The notes beneath the pieces are model-generated. The model was not told the DNA's origin and did no database searches. It worked only from the letters and a program-made list of their open reading frames with translations. This document shows, one piece after another, positions 11,401 to 23,832 of a stretch of DNA of 64,000 nt. Position numbers and translations under genes: made by a program. Numbering within the stretch: position 1 is the stretch's first letter; the number at the start of each line of letters is the position of its first letter. Location: the NCBI GenBank assembly GCA_014706295.1, contig JACSVZ010000001.1, forward strand, positions 84,132,237-84,196,236, given 5' to 3'. This DNA comes from Lycocorax pyrrhopterus obiensis (taxonomy: Eukaryota > Chordata > Aves > Passeriformes > Paradisaeidae).

Positions 11401-14400
11401 ATTGGTTGGTTGTCTCCCTTTACCAATATACAGGTATTTACATTTCAGCCTGTATTCTAATTAAAAGTTCACCCTATATATTTGTTCTGCAGCTGGATTG
11501 ATTGCCTTAAAATCACCACTAAATGTATTTTCTTTTGCTTTATTACTGAGTATAATGCTTTCTCCATGTGTTACACCACATTTTGTGTTCGTTGTGAAAA
11601 GACCCCTGAAAATATATCTTCCGTCCATGATACATTCAGGAGACTAATAACATGTTCTAGTCACAGGGAATGTAATTCCAAGCCAAAGCAGTCTCTTGAA
11701 GTCTTAGATCCAAAAAATCTCTTCCTCCTAATGAAAGAGATGTACTAAAACAAATCAAGCTATTAGTGACCAAAAGGACTGTGTATCCTACTGAGGTGTT
11801 ATTCTACCTGCTCCCTTAAAGCCTATCCTTGGTTCAGGAGGTGTCAGCTTGGACAATGGAAATTTCTGCAACTTCTTCCAACCACTGAAGAAAGCTCCAA
11901 GCAATTCAACAGCTTTTGGAAATAACCCCTCACAAGACTTTGAAGAGTTTTATCCTGCACTGAATTTTACTGCATTCTCAAAAAATTACCTCCCTGTTAT
12001 TTTGACTGATGCACCCTGAACCAAACAGGAGGGTTTGCAGCACTCTTTCAAATTCCCTTAGGCCCAGACTGAGATAACATTTTGGATAATGTTCTGTGTA
12101 CACATGTCCAAGAAGGGGCCAGGCAAATAAAGAGCACAGTTTCAGACCTGAAACAGTCATACCCCTACACATGGTCTGCCTTGGCAGCACAGTGTGAAAT
12201 CTTGGAAAAGTTGGACACATCTCTTCAGCCCTGGCATCCAACTTGCACAGCCATCCTCACCCAGCAGAGCAGCTTATGTCTCATTAACCTTGATAGCTCT
12301 GTAGGAATTACTGTTTGGTACAGTGCAGACACATTTCAAGATATCTCTGGTGTTTCAGGCACAAAATGACTCTGTCAAGGTGAAAAAAAAAAAAGACTTC
12401 CCTGCCTCAGAATCCTCTTTCTTCAACAAATATTTGTGTGAGACATTGCAAAGGAACAAAACCTACTTTCTATTAATAGCTAAGCTAATTCATTTAGTTA
12501 TTTTGATGCTTCAGACTAGTGGTGGAAGACATATTTTCAGATATTTATTCAATTTCCATGATTCCCCATCCAAAATCATTGCCCTGGGGCATTCGTTGCT
12601 TCATTGTTTTTTTCTTGCTTCTGCTTTTTACCAAGTGTAGTTCTATTTCTTGGGAGCCGAGCACATTACACTGATATCTTAATGAAGATGCTGGCTTAGC
12701 TTGCTGAAGACATGAGCTGGCATGAAGAAACAACACAGAGCTGACCACTTCTAGAATTTCCCAGGCCTGGCAATACTGAGAAGGCAGTTTGGTATTCTCA
12801 GCTAACCCTGTAACTACATTGGGTAGGTATTCCTCTTTTCCAGACTTGTAAATGATGGCAAATGATTCCTACCTGCCTTCAGCTGTTTGTAGATTTCCTC
12901 CTGAGTGTCCCACCTGTCAGCTACATGGTACGTGTGAGTGTTCCCAAATCCCTCTCAATGAGACTGAACAGGCTTGGCCTGTGTTCTCTATTTACACTAA
13001 CCTGGCCGAGTCTGACTGATCCAGAATGGAAAGCACTGTGACAAAAATATATGGATACAGAGCTGGGAGCACACTGGGGCAGATGGCACCTGCCCCAACA
13101 CTGTTGTATGCAGAAGATGCCACCTTTTCCTACATCGTGCTGGGAAAAGAAAAAAGGGTACAATCCTACTTCATCATCTCCAGAAACAACAGCAACTTAA
13201 TGCGACTAAGGAGGGACAGGACCCACCTAGGAATTACGTGAGAATCTTTCTGAAATAAAACTGGAAATGTAGATCAGTCTGACCCACCTGATTTTCAGAC
13301 AAAAATGACAAAAAAAGAAGACACTGCTAAACCAGGGCTCAAAATTCCCAAGTGAACTTCTATGAAAACTTACACAAAAACTTTCCCAGCACATCATATG
13401 CCAGTTTTGTGCTTATACTCAACGGAATTCTGATACTCTCAGAGTGGGAAGAGATAAAAAGGGGGTTCCTAAAAGAGACTTGGGGGAAAAAAAAGTTTCT
13501 TACTGAAAATAGTGTGATGTGGAAGCTAATGTGATTTTATTAATTCTATAAACCAGCATGAAAGTTGTAGCCTAGAGTAAAAAAAACAACACCAAAACCT
13601 CAAAACCACAACCCACAAATAATTTAGAATCATTATAAGCCAAAGCAGAAAATTAAACAGTAGCAAGAATACCAATAGTTCCAGAGGTAACCATTCACAG
13701 AACAGGACAGCCTTACAGACTACCAAAAATACAGAGATCAGAAGGACCATCAGTAGCAGAAACAGAATCTTGGCAAAAGTGATATGAAAATAAACATGGA
13801 TATACTTCCTCAGGCTGAATTGTTTTGTTATTATGATTAATATAATTTCCTAACATTGGAAATGCCATTAATAAATGATTCACTCCTTGATTTTAAAATC
13901 TGCCAGGTAAAAACTACCTCCCCCTGTAACTGCCACTTTCCTACACTCAACTGTGTTGCTCTTCCAGTCAAGGATATCTCCAGCCGTCTCCTAAGGTTGT
14001 CTGGGACACTCTATTGAATTAAAAAGAAGAATTCAGCAAAGACCGGAAACAAAACCATCTACTTTTACCATTTAAAAAAAACCCTTAAAACAATCCCAAA
14101 TATCCTGAACAAAAACGAAAAGAAGAAAATGGATTAAAACATTCCCACTTGTATATTGATCTTTTCTAAGAGGCAATATTGCGAGCAGCTGCAGAATTGT
14201 ATTAGTTTGCTAGAGCTTCCTGATTAAAGGGGGATTACTGTTTCTAATACAAACAGGTAATAGGGAATGGTTCAGCACATTACAAGCTTGAATGAATTTA
14301 AACAAGACAAATACATATATTACCTCAGGAGAATTCATGCTTCCTGCATCCCTCTTAGCTTATTATAGGGAATATTTTGAGTCCTCTGCAGTATATTGTG

Positions 14401-15258
14401 CATTTGTCCACTAATTAGAAATGGAGGATATAGCTACGGCCTGGATGCTCAGAAATGTTGTTTAACTTGAGCATCAAATCATGTAAAATTGGAATAATGT
14501 CTGGAAAAGCACTGTAATACCAGTAAATGCCTTGCAATTACTGCTGATATCATTGACCTCATCATTCACAGAACCACCAAAACCCACCTTAATGGCATGA
14601 AAGACTTAGCTGGAAAAGGTCTCCTTAATCAAATCCAAGTCCCGCTTTTACAGGAAAACAAACCCTAAAATACTGTGCACAAACTGTTCAAAGTTTCCTA
14701 CAATAAGTTGCATTTTGTCATTTCCCAGTTGTTGGAAGGCCACTCATAGCACTCAATTCTCAACTAGGTAGACTCATTCTTCTAGCTAAACACAGCTGAA
14801 GCTGACTTATTGGCTTTTACCCCAGCACTGTTCCTCTGTGTAAATTGCTCTTTTCTGTTGTATATTGATTCTCATGACAGATTTAGAGAGAAAACACAAC
14901 TTCACCCACAAATTTCCATTTTGCTAAATAAACAATCCAATCCTAGTTAACAAAGAAATTATCAGAGTCAATCCTACTGGACTCTGCTGTCTCCCTGCTG
15001 TGCTGGTGAGCCATGTTGCAGACAAGGCTTATAGATCGACAGAAAATGGAAGTGCTGAGATCTCCCCACCTCATATCCAGGCTTCTTATATTCTTTCATG
15101 ATTCTGACGAGCATCCCAGAATAAGAATGGCAACCTCTACAGCTTTTCCCAAGGACCAGTTGTTTGTTCTCTGGAGTAAGTGAATACTTTGTTATCCTTA
15201 TGTGGTGGGTGTTTGTGATTTATCAGTGGTTTCCTTACAGGAAGTCAGTTTAATGCAT
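8441..15258 (-). other. DLG2: DLG2 intron, unique sequence
   Basis: This is AT-rich intronic sequence with a short imperfect repeat of GAATAAATG at about 8482-8505. I saw exon-like splice pairs at 10417-10473 (plus) and 12873-12913 (minus) and rejected them as coding. No transposon was recognised with confidence. Open frames are short and unconvincing. Confidence 0.6.
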
Positions 15259-15299
15259 ATCTATCTATCTATCTAATCTATCTATCTAATTATCTATCT
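15259..15299. repeat. (ATCT)n microsatellite
   Basis: An ATCT/GATA tetranucleotide array of about 40 bp is interrupted twice, by the loss of one base pair step (CTAATC) and by a TAATTA. The interruptions suggest an ageing array with lower mutability than a pure one. Confidence 0.9.
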
Positions 15300-15944
15300 C
15301 AGGCTGGTTTCTCCACAGCTCTCTGACTTCCTGCTTCACTACTTGTAACTGCTCAGGATGATCCAGGTAGGGAAAAGCAGCGGGTCAAGATGATCCAAGA
15401 TGATGCTTACGATGTTTATGATTAAACAGCTTTTAGCACTAACAAATGTCACATCCATACAGCTTTCAGAGACAGTTTGGACAGGAATGATCAAAACCAA
15501 TAAACACTTCAGAAATGTTTTTGACAATGATGAATGATTTAAGTTTCCTATACACACTCGTCCAAGAAAGAGATGTACTCAGATCAAATGAGAGAATCAG
15601 GCGAGATCGTCTGGGAGTGTATTATGGTCTGGGATTTGTGATCAAGTTCCTAAATGTGGTCTGTGTTGGGACAATTGACTGCACCTTCTGAAGCAAATGG
15701 AGATGATTTAGCTTAGACTGCAATGCTAAAGAGCTGTATTGAATTGCATTGACTAGCATTTTCCAAGGACAAACAGGGCTCTCTTACATGGGCTCCAGGC
15801 ATCAGAAATTTGCAACTGTAGCATGAGCCTGATTTCTCAGAAGTAATAGGAGATGAAGAGGTTGCCAGTGAGTGAGCAGAAAGTCTTTGGGGGCCCTAAG
15901 TCACAATTAGATCTTTTCACAGATGTTTGCTAATTTGTTATTAA

Positions 15945-16050
15945 AGATCCTCAGAGATGGAGACATTTCAACCACCCCAAACAGTCTATTCTCATGGTTC
16001 ACTCTCCTTTCTGCAGCTGCATTTTTCCCCTAATGTCTCATCTTAAGTTT
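15945..16050 (-). mobile_element. Possible ancient CR1-like LINE fragment
   Basis: The segment beginning CTCAGAGATGGAGACATTTCAACC, followed by a TTTTTCCCCTAATGTCTCATCTTAAG stretch, keeps the order of motifs in the reverse-complemented CR1 3' region (the 'blemish' section GATGGAGA...CCACCTCC...TTTTTCCTAATGTC). Divergence is high and no 3' terminus is seen. The call is tentative. Confidence 0.4.
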
Positions 16051-16259
16051 TTTTGGTGCTTTTTAATACTGTTCATTCTAATTCAATATGAATACAAGAA
16101 AACAATACAGCACACTGAAATATTTAAAGATTAACACCACAGTAAAATTACAAAAAGTAATGAAAAAGAGGAATGCAGCTAAACAGGCAAGCAGGGATGG
16201 TTTCGCAAAGGTAAACCTTTTGAAAAAGTCTGCAAGTGTCAGAAATGAGACCTTAAAGA

Positions 16260-16480
16260 AGATTACGGTATACGAATTGGGACAGATGAAGCTCATTACT
16301 GCGCGTGGCCTACATGCTATAAAATGGGTTAGTATTGCTACAGAAACCTTTTTGGTGCGTCCCTGTAATTAGCACAAAAGTGCTATTATTGTAATTAACT
16401 GAATCCCCGAGTACCTAGCGCAATGTTCATGGCTTTAAGCAGGTTAATGTGAAAATTAATTTGTGCTAATTCACACAAGA
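16260..16480. promoter_or_regulatory. Candidate conserved non-coding element, homeodomain-type sites
   Basis: This block combines several TAATTA-type cores (GTAATTAGC, GTAATTAAC, AAAATTAATTTG, GCTAATTC) with CpG-containing words (GCGCGTGG, CTAGCGCAATG) that are rare in the surrounding intron. Retained CpGs and dense AT-hook or homeodomain motifs are typical of vertebrate developmental enhancers. This is a composition argument only; no alignment was possible. The 94-codon plus-strand frame 16088-16372 runs into it and has no recognised domain. Confidence 0.3.
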
Positions 16481-17859
16481 TCAGTGATGCCCAAACCAAT
16501 CTGGATGCAGTGGCATTTTGTGAAATAGCAGTATTTTCCTGTTGACTTGCACAAGGCACCAAAGCTTCAAGAATGTCACATAAACTCATCTTAGCTTTCA
16601 CTTGTGATAAAATTATTGTGATAGTTTTCCATCTTCTTGGGATAAATGTATTGTGAGACTCACTCCTAAGTGAATAAGTGATGCACTAGCTCTTGACATA
16701 TAAATTAATAGGATAAAAGATTTGGGCAGGTTCTTCAGCCTGGTCAAGGGGCTGGCTGGTCTCAGAACAGACTGTTCTCCAGGATGAGTTACCTTTTCAT
16801 CTTGTTTGACTTCTAGGGCAAAGCATGGTGCTGCATGCACACAAGCAAGAAGATAAACTTCTTTTGTGCACAAAAGCTTAAGTCCAAGTGACTGCAGGAT
16901 AATTCAGAGGGACTTGTATTCTTCTCAACTTAGTCATGAGCAAGATGGGAAAATAATAAAAAACAACTACCTGGAGGACTGAGACAGAATGTGGTTGAAG
17001 TCAAGCCAAATCAGAAGGTGGTTCAGTGTAAAGGGACAGGAAGGGAGAAGATAACTTGTTTCTGTGCTTGTTGCTGTTTATTCTCCCACTAAAATAAAAC
17101 ATCTTGCAGTGGACAGGCAATTTCTGTTCCCTGTTAGCTTTAGGCTGGAGAAACACTGTCATCACCTGTCAGTGCAATAGGGCAAATTAAACTTCACAGC
17201 ATGAACTAAACTGTCTTGTAGCTGTGACTATTGTTGCACTTTCTTGACAGTGACTGGCTATGCTAGGAATGGCTAATTAGGGCTTTTTTGCTCTCTTTTC
17301 TGCAGTTGGTGTTAAATTAACTTTTGCACCTTGCCTAGCTTGCCTTCCTTCAAAGGGATGCAGTCCCATACGAGTGGTTATTACAAACATCTCGAACCAT
17401 CACTCCTTAAGCCAAAGCTGCAGTCTTTGGTCATCCTCCTGTAGACGTGCTACCACAATAACATGAGGGCAACAGAGCAGAAGCCTCACAATCAAATCCC
17501 ATTCCTGGATCCCTGCTTGTTCCCTGGCCTCTCACCCACCACCTTGAGGTGGGCACATGACAGAGCAAATCACAAAGGCTGAGTACAGCCTGTTGGGGTT
17601 AATCTTCTAGAGACCCTAAAAAGAGGCTTACCCACAGCTCCATTTAGGGCCACCATCCTCCAGAGAACCTTCTCTCCCACTGAGTACTGAGGAGCCTGGT
17701 GGACAAAACTTCCTTGCCCTTGCAAATAACAGCAGGGTTCTGAGGCCTTTCTGCCCTGTCTGCTCAACACAACAAATCAAAGCCCAGATGCTCCCTCTCT
17801 TGACCCTTTCTGTGGCACCCTTAGAATACAACTTCAGGGAACGCTGCGTTTAATGGTAA
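16481..17859 (-). other. DLG2: DLG2 intron, unique sequence
   Basis: I see no exon, repeat or regulatory signal that I can support here. Overlapping minus-strand frames at 17570-17831 lack known motifs. Confidence 0.55.
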
Positions 17860-18290
17860 CACCAAACTGTGTCTGTCTGCCCCCACCGCCCCATCAGTTC
17901 CCATCTGTTGGTGGGACGAGAGTTAAAGTTTAGCTCTGTTTTTAAGGAGCCTAACAGTGGGCTCAGTCAGCTCTGACAAGGAGATGGATACAAGGGGGTA
18001 GGGGTTTTCTTCACAGCTTTCCCAGCCCCTGTATAAAAGAAAGCCTGCAAAGCTTCAGGTTTTCCAGTCCCTCCAGCCCCTTTTCTGCTCCCTGGGCTCA
18101 TCCATAACCTGACCAGAGGCTAAGAGAGAGCTAGGCATTCTCCCTGCACCTCCTACAGCCCTCAGTACACAGGGGCTGGTGAGCAACAGCTCTTCTCCAC
18201 TTGCAAACTGCCCAGCATATGTCAGTGTGCCCTGTGCCTTGTTCTTTGCCTGTCCAGAAGGGTTAGTCTCCACATTTCTTTCTTCCTTTC
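17860..18290 (+). promoter_or_regulatory. GC-richer segment with a TATA box, possible promoter or LTR
   Basis: A TATAAAAG box at 18032-18039 sits in a GC-richer, pyrimidine-rich block. A start site would be expected near 18060-18070. Downstream I find no coding sequence, and the plus strand is antisense to DLG2. It could drive an antisense non-coding RNA, be part of an old LTR, or be a chance match. Confidence 0.25.
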
Positions 18291-21200
18291 AGTCCTCTGC
18301 CTCACCTCTCCATCACTACTCATAAATTATCTGTAAAATAATTTTTAAAGAATACATAAGCCTGCTTTCTCCTTCTCTTCAGCATCACTGTTCTTTTGTC
18401 TGTTTCCCAAAGCTTTCAGTGTCCTACCCACTGCAGATCTGGCAGGGTCATGAACTGTTTGTAAACTTCATTTTCCTTTTTATATATGAGTCTGGGTTTT
18501 TTTTCTTTGTTTCCGTAACTTCAGCCAGACACTGAGCTTGTTGTGTCCAATTTGTCTCCATTCTTACATCAGATATCCATCTGAAGAGTGGCCCATGATG
18601 GTTTCAGGTGCATTTTGCTACCATTATTTTAATTTTCCTTTTCACAAGCCCACTTTGTTGAAAATTAAGTGAGGGGAGGCTGAGCTGAGAGAGAAAACAA
18701 TAAAGTGAATAAAGGGCAGTGAAACAGATTCTTTTTCTATAAAAAGTGATGTGAAGCTCTCTGGAACCTGGGTAAATCACATTGGTTTATATAATTCAAT
18801 TTTTTAATACTATTAAAAAAGGAGATGTGTATGTGTAAAATTGCAAAGAAAACAGATAAAGTTTTGTTATTTTCTTAAGGGTAAACAGAAAGCTGAGAAT
18901 ACCTTGCAATTTCAAGCTTAGAAGACACATACGAAGAAGTCCTAATGACATTGCAAATACAGCTTTAAAATCTTTTATAGTCAACTTTCAACAGGGCATA
19001 ATAGTTCTGTTCATTACAAAAAAATATGTGTCTTTGAAATTACGAGCCTAGTTTGACTTTCATGTGTTATTAGCTCTCAGTGGAACTGAAGCATTTAAAT
19101 TGATTGTAATGAGACATTAGCAGACACTATTACTGCAGCAAACCGTTCCTGTTTGGAGATGGCTGGCACAGGAGGCCTCTAAAAGCATCCCAACAGGCAG
19201 CAAGTATCATGCACTGACAAAGGGAAACAAAAATCAGCTTTGGAGAGGTCTGCCATGCAGCTGGTGTTGCTGTGCAGGACATGCCAAGCGGCTGCTCCGA
19301 AGGCAAAGGAGGGCAGCACCCTTCAAAGGGTGGGAAGGGATGCCAAGGGAAATGCTGGTTAACTGCACATCTGTTTTTAAATATACACAAATGAATTTCT
19401 GCCAGATGCTAAACCAGAAAGAATTAAACCTCTAGTTAAAAAAAAAAAAACAAAACCAAATTAAAGCAGACTTCTCAAAGCAATAATAATAATAATAATA
19501 GTAATAGTAATAATTACTCACATCTCTCTGACACCAGGATGCTGAAGGTGAATCTATTCTGAGAATTGTAAGACTTCTTATCTTGTGACTTGTACCTCAG
19601 CTCCTTCATCTTCAAAAGCCTCTCTCACCCCTATCAACCTTTTCTAGTTTTTGCTACGGTTTAAATAGAATTCAATGAAGGACCTATATCAGAGACTATT
19701 CTCTTTTCTCCCCTCATCTTTCTCCATTTCTTTGCTATCTAATTATGCCAACAGTGTGGAATAGCCTCTCACAATTACCCTGTTTTCATGCAGCTTGTAA
19801 GAATTTCACAGCTCTAAGACTTCCGTCGAAGCTTGTTCATGTATATACACATCTTTTTGTTTATTCATTTCTAGTACTTGCGTAACCTAAATTTCTAAGG
19901 CAAGTAACCTGAAAAAAAAGGATTATGAAATACTCTGAAGAGAAACCATTGCAAATATGACAGCTGCTAAGAATCACTGACTTTCCTATTCCTCCTTCCC
20001 CTGGAGGTTACTATTGTTGCTGGCTGAGGAAACAGCTGTAGCATGCTCACGAAGGGCAGAAAAGGCCTGGAGAAGACAGATTTGCCCTTTGGCAGTTTGA
20101 TGTCTTGCTGGAAAGCTTGTCAACCTTATTTACATTTTAATTTGCATGCCAGCTTCTACAAGGTTTTATATTCATATTCTGCTTTAAAGTATCTCCTTGA
20201 CTATAATCACAACGACCTTTACATGTTTTCTCCCATTACCCTCTGGGCTGCAGTCCCTGCTCACTGGGCTATCCAGGGACTAGCAGCAAGAAATGTCAGG
20301 CTAAGCATGACATTTATCCAAACAGTTGGCTGCGTGTAAGGTAGACTTTTCTTACTTTAAAAAAAAAAAAAATATTTCCTGTAGGAGATTAAAGGGTGGT
20401 GTGGGCAATGGTCACATCCTGCTAAAGGAGAGTGGTGAGGGAAAATCCATTTCCTGTAAGACTGGAGCAAAACTGGCAATGTGCATCACCTGACAGTGGC
20501 TACCCTTGGGAGCACAGAAGGCAGGAGGGATGAAATTGGGCAGTGACTGATTACTATTGACATTATTTTTACCAACAGACTGACAACAGAACTTGGCAGG
20601 ATTACGCTCCTGGCTAGTTCAGAGAAGCGCTGCCATAAACATGCCCTGATCCAAATAAATCAGAAGTACCATGCATGCATTAGCCCCCAGCCTGTCAAGC
20701 TGCTACAAAAATGCATGCTTTTTCTTATACTCAAAATAATGCCACTTGAAAACATACACATATTATTCAAGGTTTTATGAGCACTCTGTGGCACCTTTCA
20801 GTCATTACAGAAAAGACTTTAGTGAATATATTTTAATCAAGTAAAGCTTTCAAAGCTGCTGAAGTATCCCTGGCATAGAGAGTGGTGGTTTTGTTGTTAC
20901 AGGCTAATCCTGACTTTCTGATGAATTCACCACTTCAGGATTTCCAAATACAGAAGCATCCTCTTCTCAGAGTTACAGAGAACACTTCTGGGGATACGGA
21001 TATGATAAATAATTTCAAACTCCATACCTTCTGCATTTCTGATTAATTTTGATAAACATTTACATATTAAAAAATGTTTGTACCCTGTGACTGTGAACAG
21101 ACTGTAAGAACGATGCCAAGGTGGGCTGTACTGCTCAGGGTTAAATGAAATACCATATCTGGGGTGAAGGAGGATTTTTTTTCCTGAGGTCAGATTGCAG

Positions 21201-21793
21201 GGACAGTAACGCTGGGCTTCTGTTACACATCTGCTTTCTGGGACTATCTCCGAATTTTATTAACATGTTCCACAGTATCATAAGGAACCCAATTTCCCTT
21301 TCTCTTGAGTATCTACTTCAATGCATCGTCAGAGAATCTCTAATTAAATAAACAGCACCAAGCCGGAGTTAGCATTTGCTAGTTTTTCCAAAGAAATAAA
21401 TGGGAAGATCATCAGGGCAACATCTGAACTTTCACAGTTTAAGAGTTAATTTGAAGTGTTTTGCTATCACTGGTGCAGCCTTATTAAAACAGTGGTGAAG
21501 AAGGTTAATACATTACATATTTGTGTGGACAAATGTAGACAGCAATCTTTCTTCACTTTAAGGCATACAAAAGTCCTGTGCAAGATAATTCTGAATTCTG
21601 CATCTCCTCAAACCTGTAGATGTAAACTGACTTTATTGGCACTGGTCCTTTCTGTTCTGTAAGACAGCATGTGGCCATAACAAGAAAAAAGAAGCTATTT
21701 AGTTTTTATTTGTTTTTGACTGTTTTGAGTGCCTGACTGGTCTCCTTATCCTAGGCCAGACATCCTTTATCACAGGGATCTGTCATTGCAAGC
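18291..21793 (-). other. DLG2: DLG2 intron, unique sequence with short A/T microsatellites
   Basis: It contains poly-A runs at about 19439-19450 and 20359-20372 and an AAT array at 19482-19515. The open frame 20043-20339 shows no recognised motif. No transposon was recognised. Confidence 0.55.
19482..19515. repeat. (AAT)n microsatellite
   Basis: An AATAAT array of about 34 bp has two AGT-type interruptions near its right end. Confidence 0.85.
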
Positions 21794-22296
21794 TGTGCTA
21801 GTTTTATCAGGGGTAGATTTAATTTTCTTCATGGTAGCTGGTATGGGACTATGTTTTGAATTTTTGTTGGCAACAGCATTGATAACACAGGAATGTTTTC
21901 ATTACTGCTGAGCAGGGCTTGCACAGAGTCAAGTCCTTCACAGCTTCTCACCCAACTCCATCAGTGAGGAGCCTGGGGGTGCACAAGGAGTCAGGAGTGG
22001 ACACAGCTGGGACAGCTGACCCACCTGACCCAATGGATATTCCAGTCTATCTCACACAATGTTCAGCGTGTAAAGCTCTGAGGAGAAGAAGAAATAGGGG
22101 AACATTCACACTGAGAGATGGTGTTTGCCTTCCCAAGTCACTGTTGGCTTGATGGAGCCCTGCTGTCCTGGGGATGGCCTGCCCATGGAAAGTGATTAAT
22201 GAATTCCTTGCTTTGCTTTGCTTTGGCTTTACCTATCAAACCATATTTATCTCAACCCAACACAGACTGATTTGCAGCTGGGGTTAAACCACGACA
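21794..22296 (+). mobile_element. ERVL-type solo LTR, internally deleted
   Basis: This is a 503-bp long terminal repeat of the ERVL class found in many copies in bird genomes, especially songbirds. It begins TGTGCTAGTTTTATC and ends GGGGTTAAACCACGACA. In order it has the family landmarks: AATTTTCTTCATGGTAGCTGG, ATTGCTGAGCAG, a TATA-region remnant (GTGTAAAGCTC at about 22067-22077) and a polyadenylation-region remnant (ACCTATCAAACC). The usual AATAAA/ATTAAA-type signal is lost. About 100 bases of the expected 3' part are missing between roughly 22255 and 22275, compared with the family form as I remember it. No gag, pol or env sequence adjoins it, so it is a solo LTR. A 5-bp target duplication is not convincing (CAAGC before, CAACA after). 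It lies antisense to DLG2. Confidence 0.85.
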
Positions 22297-23564
22297 CAAC
22301 ATCAAGGAATATGGATCCCAAACTCCATAACTGCTGGTGGATGACACCATACCATCAGTCTGTAATTTCAGTGCTGGCGGTTTCTGTCAACCTCTCTTAA
22401 AGCTTAATCTGCCACAAATACTTACCCTGAGTGAAGAGTGCTGACCTAAGAGCACAATCTGGTCTGACTACGTGATGGCTGAGATTGAGGACCTAGGAAA
22501 GAAATGGCCACATGGAATGCTGTGCTGATGTCCCTATTTTAAGTCTTGTCATTCTTTATCACAATTTCATGACACAGTTTCGAAGTCACCAGCATGGACG
22601 ATGTCAAAAGAAATAAAAAATTCTGTAAGGGCTGTGATATGCTGCCTACAGCTGAAAAGAAACCAAACTTCTGAAGAGATCCAGGATCAAAGGACCTGGT
22701 AAATGTCAGTTGGATGGTACTTCTGTCATGTTACAAGACTCAATGCAGCAAGTACAGGAGAACAAGTTCTGCAACAGATCAGAGCCAATTATCAAAGTAA
22801 TCCCATTTGGCCATAAAAATATCTAGTCATTTAATACTGCTAAGCCTTGTTTGTAATCACAAAACTTAATGAGAACAACTTACACTGAAAGGAAAGAAGG
22901 GAAATCTCTGGAGTAGAAAGGCTGCTAAAGAGGACGCTCACAAACGCAAGCAAATTTGAGGTTTTAACTTCTTTTATACAGGCCATACTCTATTCATAGA
23001 GGATTTTTCTTTAATCAGTCAACCCAATGCTGAAGCCAGCTACAAGATTATGAAAGCACACTTTTGTTTTCACACTCTGTGCCATGTAGGCAAGTCTCCC
23101 AATTAAGAAAAGGTTTCTTTTGTTTGCATGAGATTCTGTTTAATTTCCAGCAGGCAGATTCAGAAATAATTACCATCTACATAGAAGGATGAATAACAGT
23201 CAAACCTAGAATTCTCATTACCCGCCAGAATTTCAAAGTGAACTTAACTTCTAAGCAAGCATTTGGCAGGTGTGAACAAAAGGGAAAAGGTATTGGACAA
23301 AAGCAGTGTTTTCTAATTTAAATTCTGAACAACAAGAATGATATATAGTAATGTCCAGGACCTCACATCTGGGAAGAGCCTGAGAGCACTCTCAGAATAC
23401 TGAGAAGGATTCACATGTCTTTTGAGAAGTCTGGCTCCTCCTTGCCACATTGAAGGCATATTGGGGGTCATACCTCAAACACTAGGGAATGGTTTGTTCA
23501 AGCAGGGACAGTAGTGCCATATGTAAAAGATTTTAGCCGGTTTACATTCCTGATGGACGGCTGT
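22297..23564 (-). other. DLG2: DLG2 intron, unique sequence
   Basis: I see no exon or element that I can support between the ERVL LTR and the next CR1 copy. Confidence 0.55.
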
Positions 23565-23832
23565 AAAGAAGATGGCTCTCAGTGGTTCAGAGCAGTAGGA
23601 TGAGAGGCACTTGGCACAAACTGAAATACAGAAAATTCCATTTAAACATTAGAAAACCTTTTTTATTCTAAGGATGACTGGAGAGAGGAACAGGTTTTCC
23701 ATAGTTGTAGAGATATTAAAAACTTGATGCTACATGACCTTGAGCAACCTGCCCTTGTTGACCCTGCTAGGTGGCTGGCATTGGAAGAGATTATCCAGTT
23801 ACCTTCCAGCCTTTACTACTCTGTGGTTTTGT
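23565..23832 (+). mobile_element. CR1 LINE 3' fragment, old
   Basis: This is a degraded 3' tail of a CR1 retrotransposon in plus orientation. Recognisable blocks in order are GGCACAAACTGAAATACAG, the GGAACAGG...GTTGTAGAGATATT segment, CTTGAGCAACCTGCCC-TTGTTGACCCTGCTAGG, and a decayed end near ACTACTCTGTGGTTTTGTG. Divergence is high, so the insertion is old. The 5' end is approximate. Confidence 0.75.

Noticed and set aside
12873..12913. 41-bp exon-like unit on the minus strand ending GGCAG/gtagga
   Set aside because: The acceptor has no pyrimidine tract, the length is not divisible by three and the peptide is not known from DLG2.
12940..13020. Possible CR1 fragment (AATGAGACTGAACAGGCTTGG)
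   Set aside because: Only one short word resembles CR1 and the flanks do not continue the family order.
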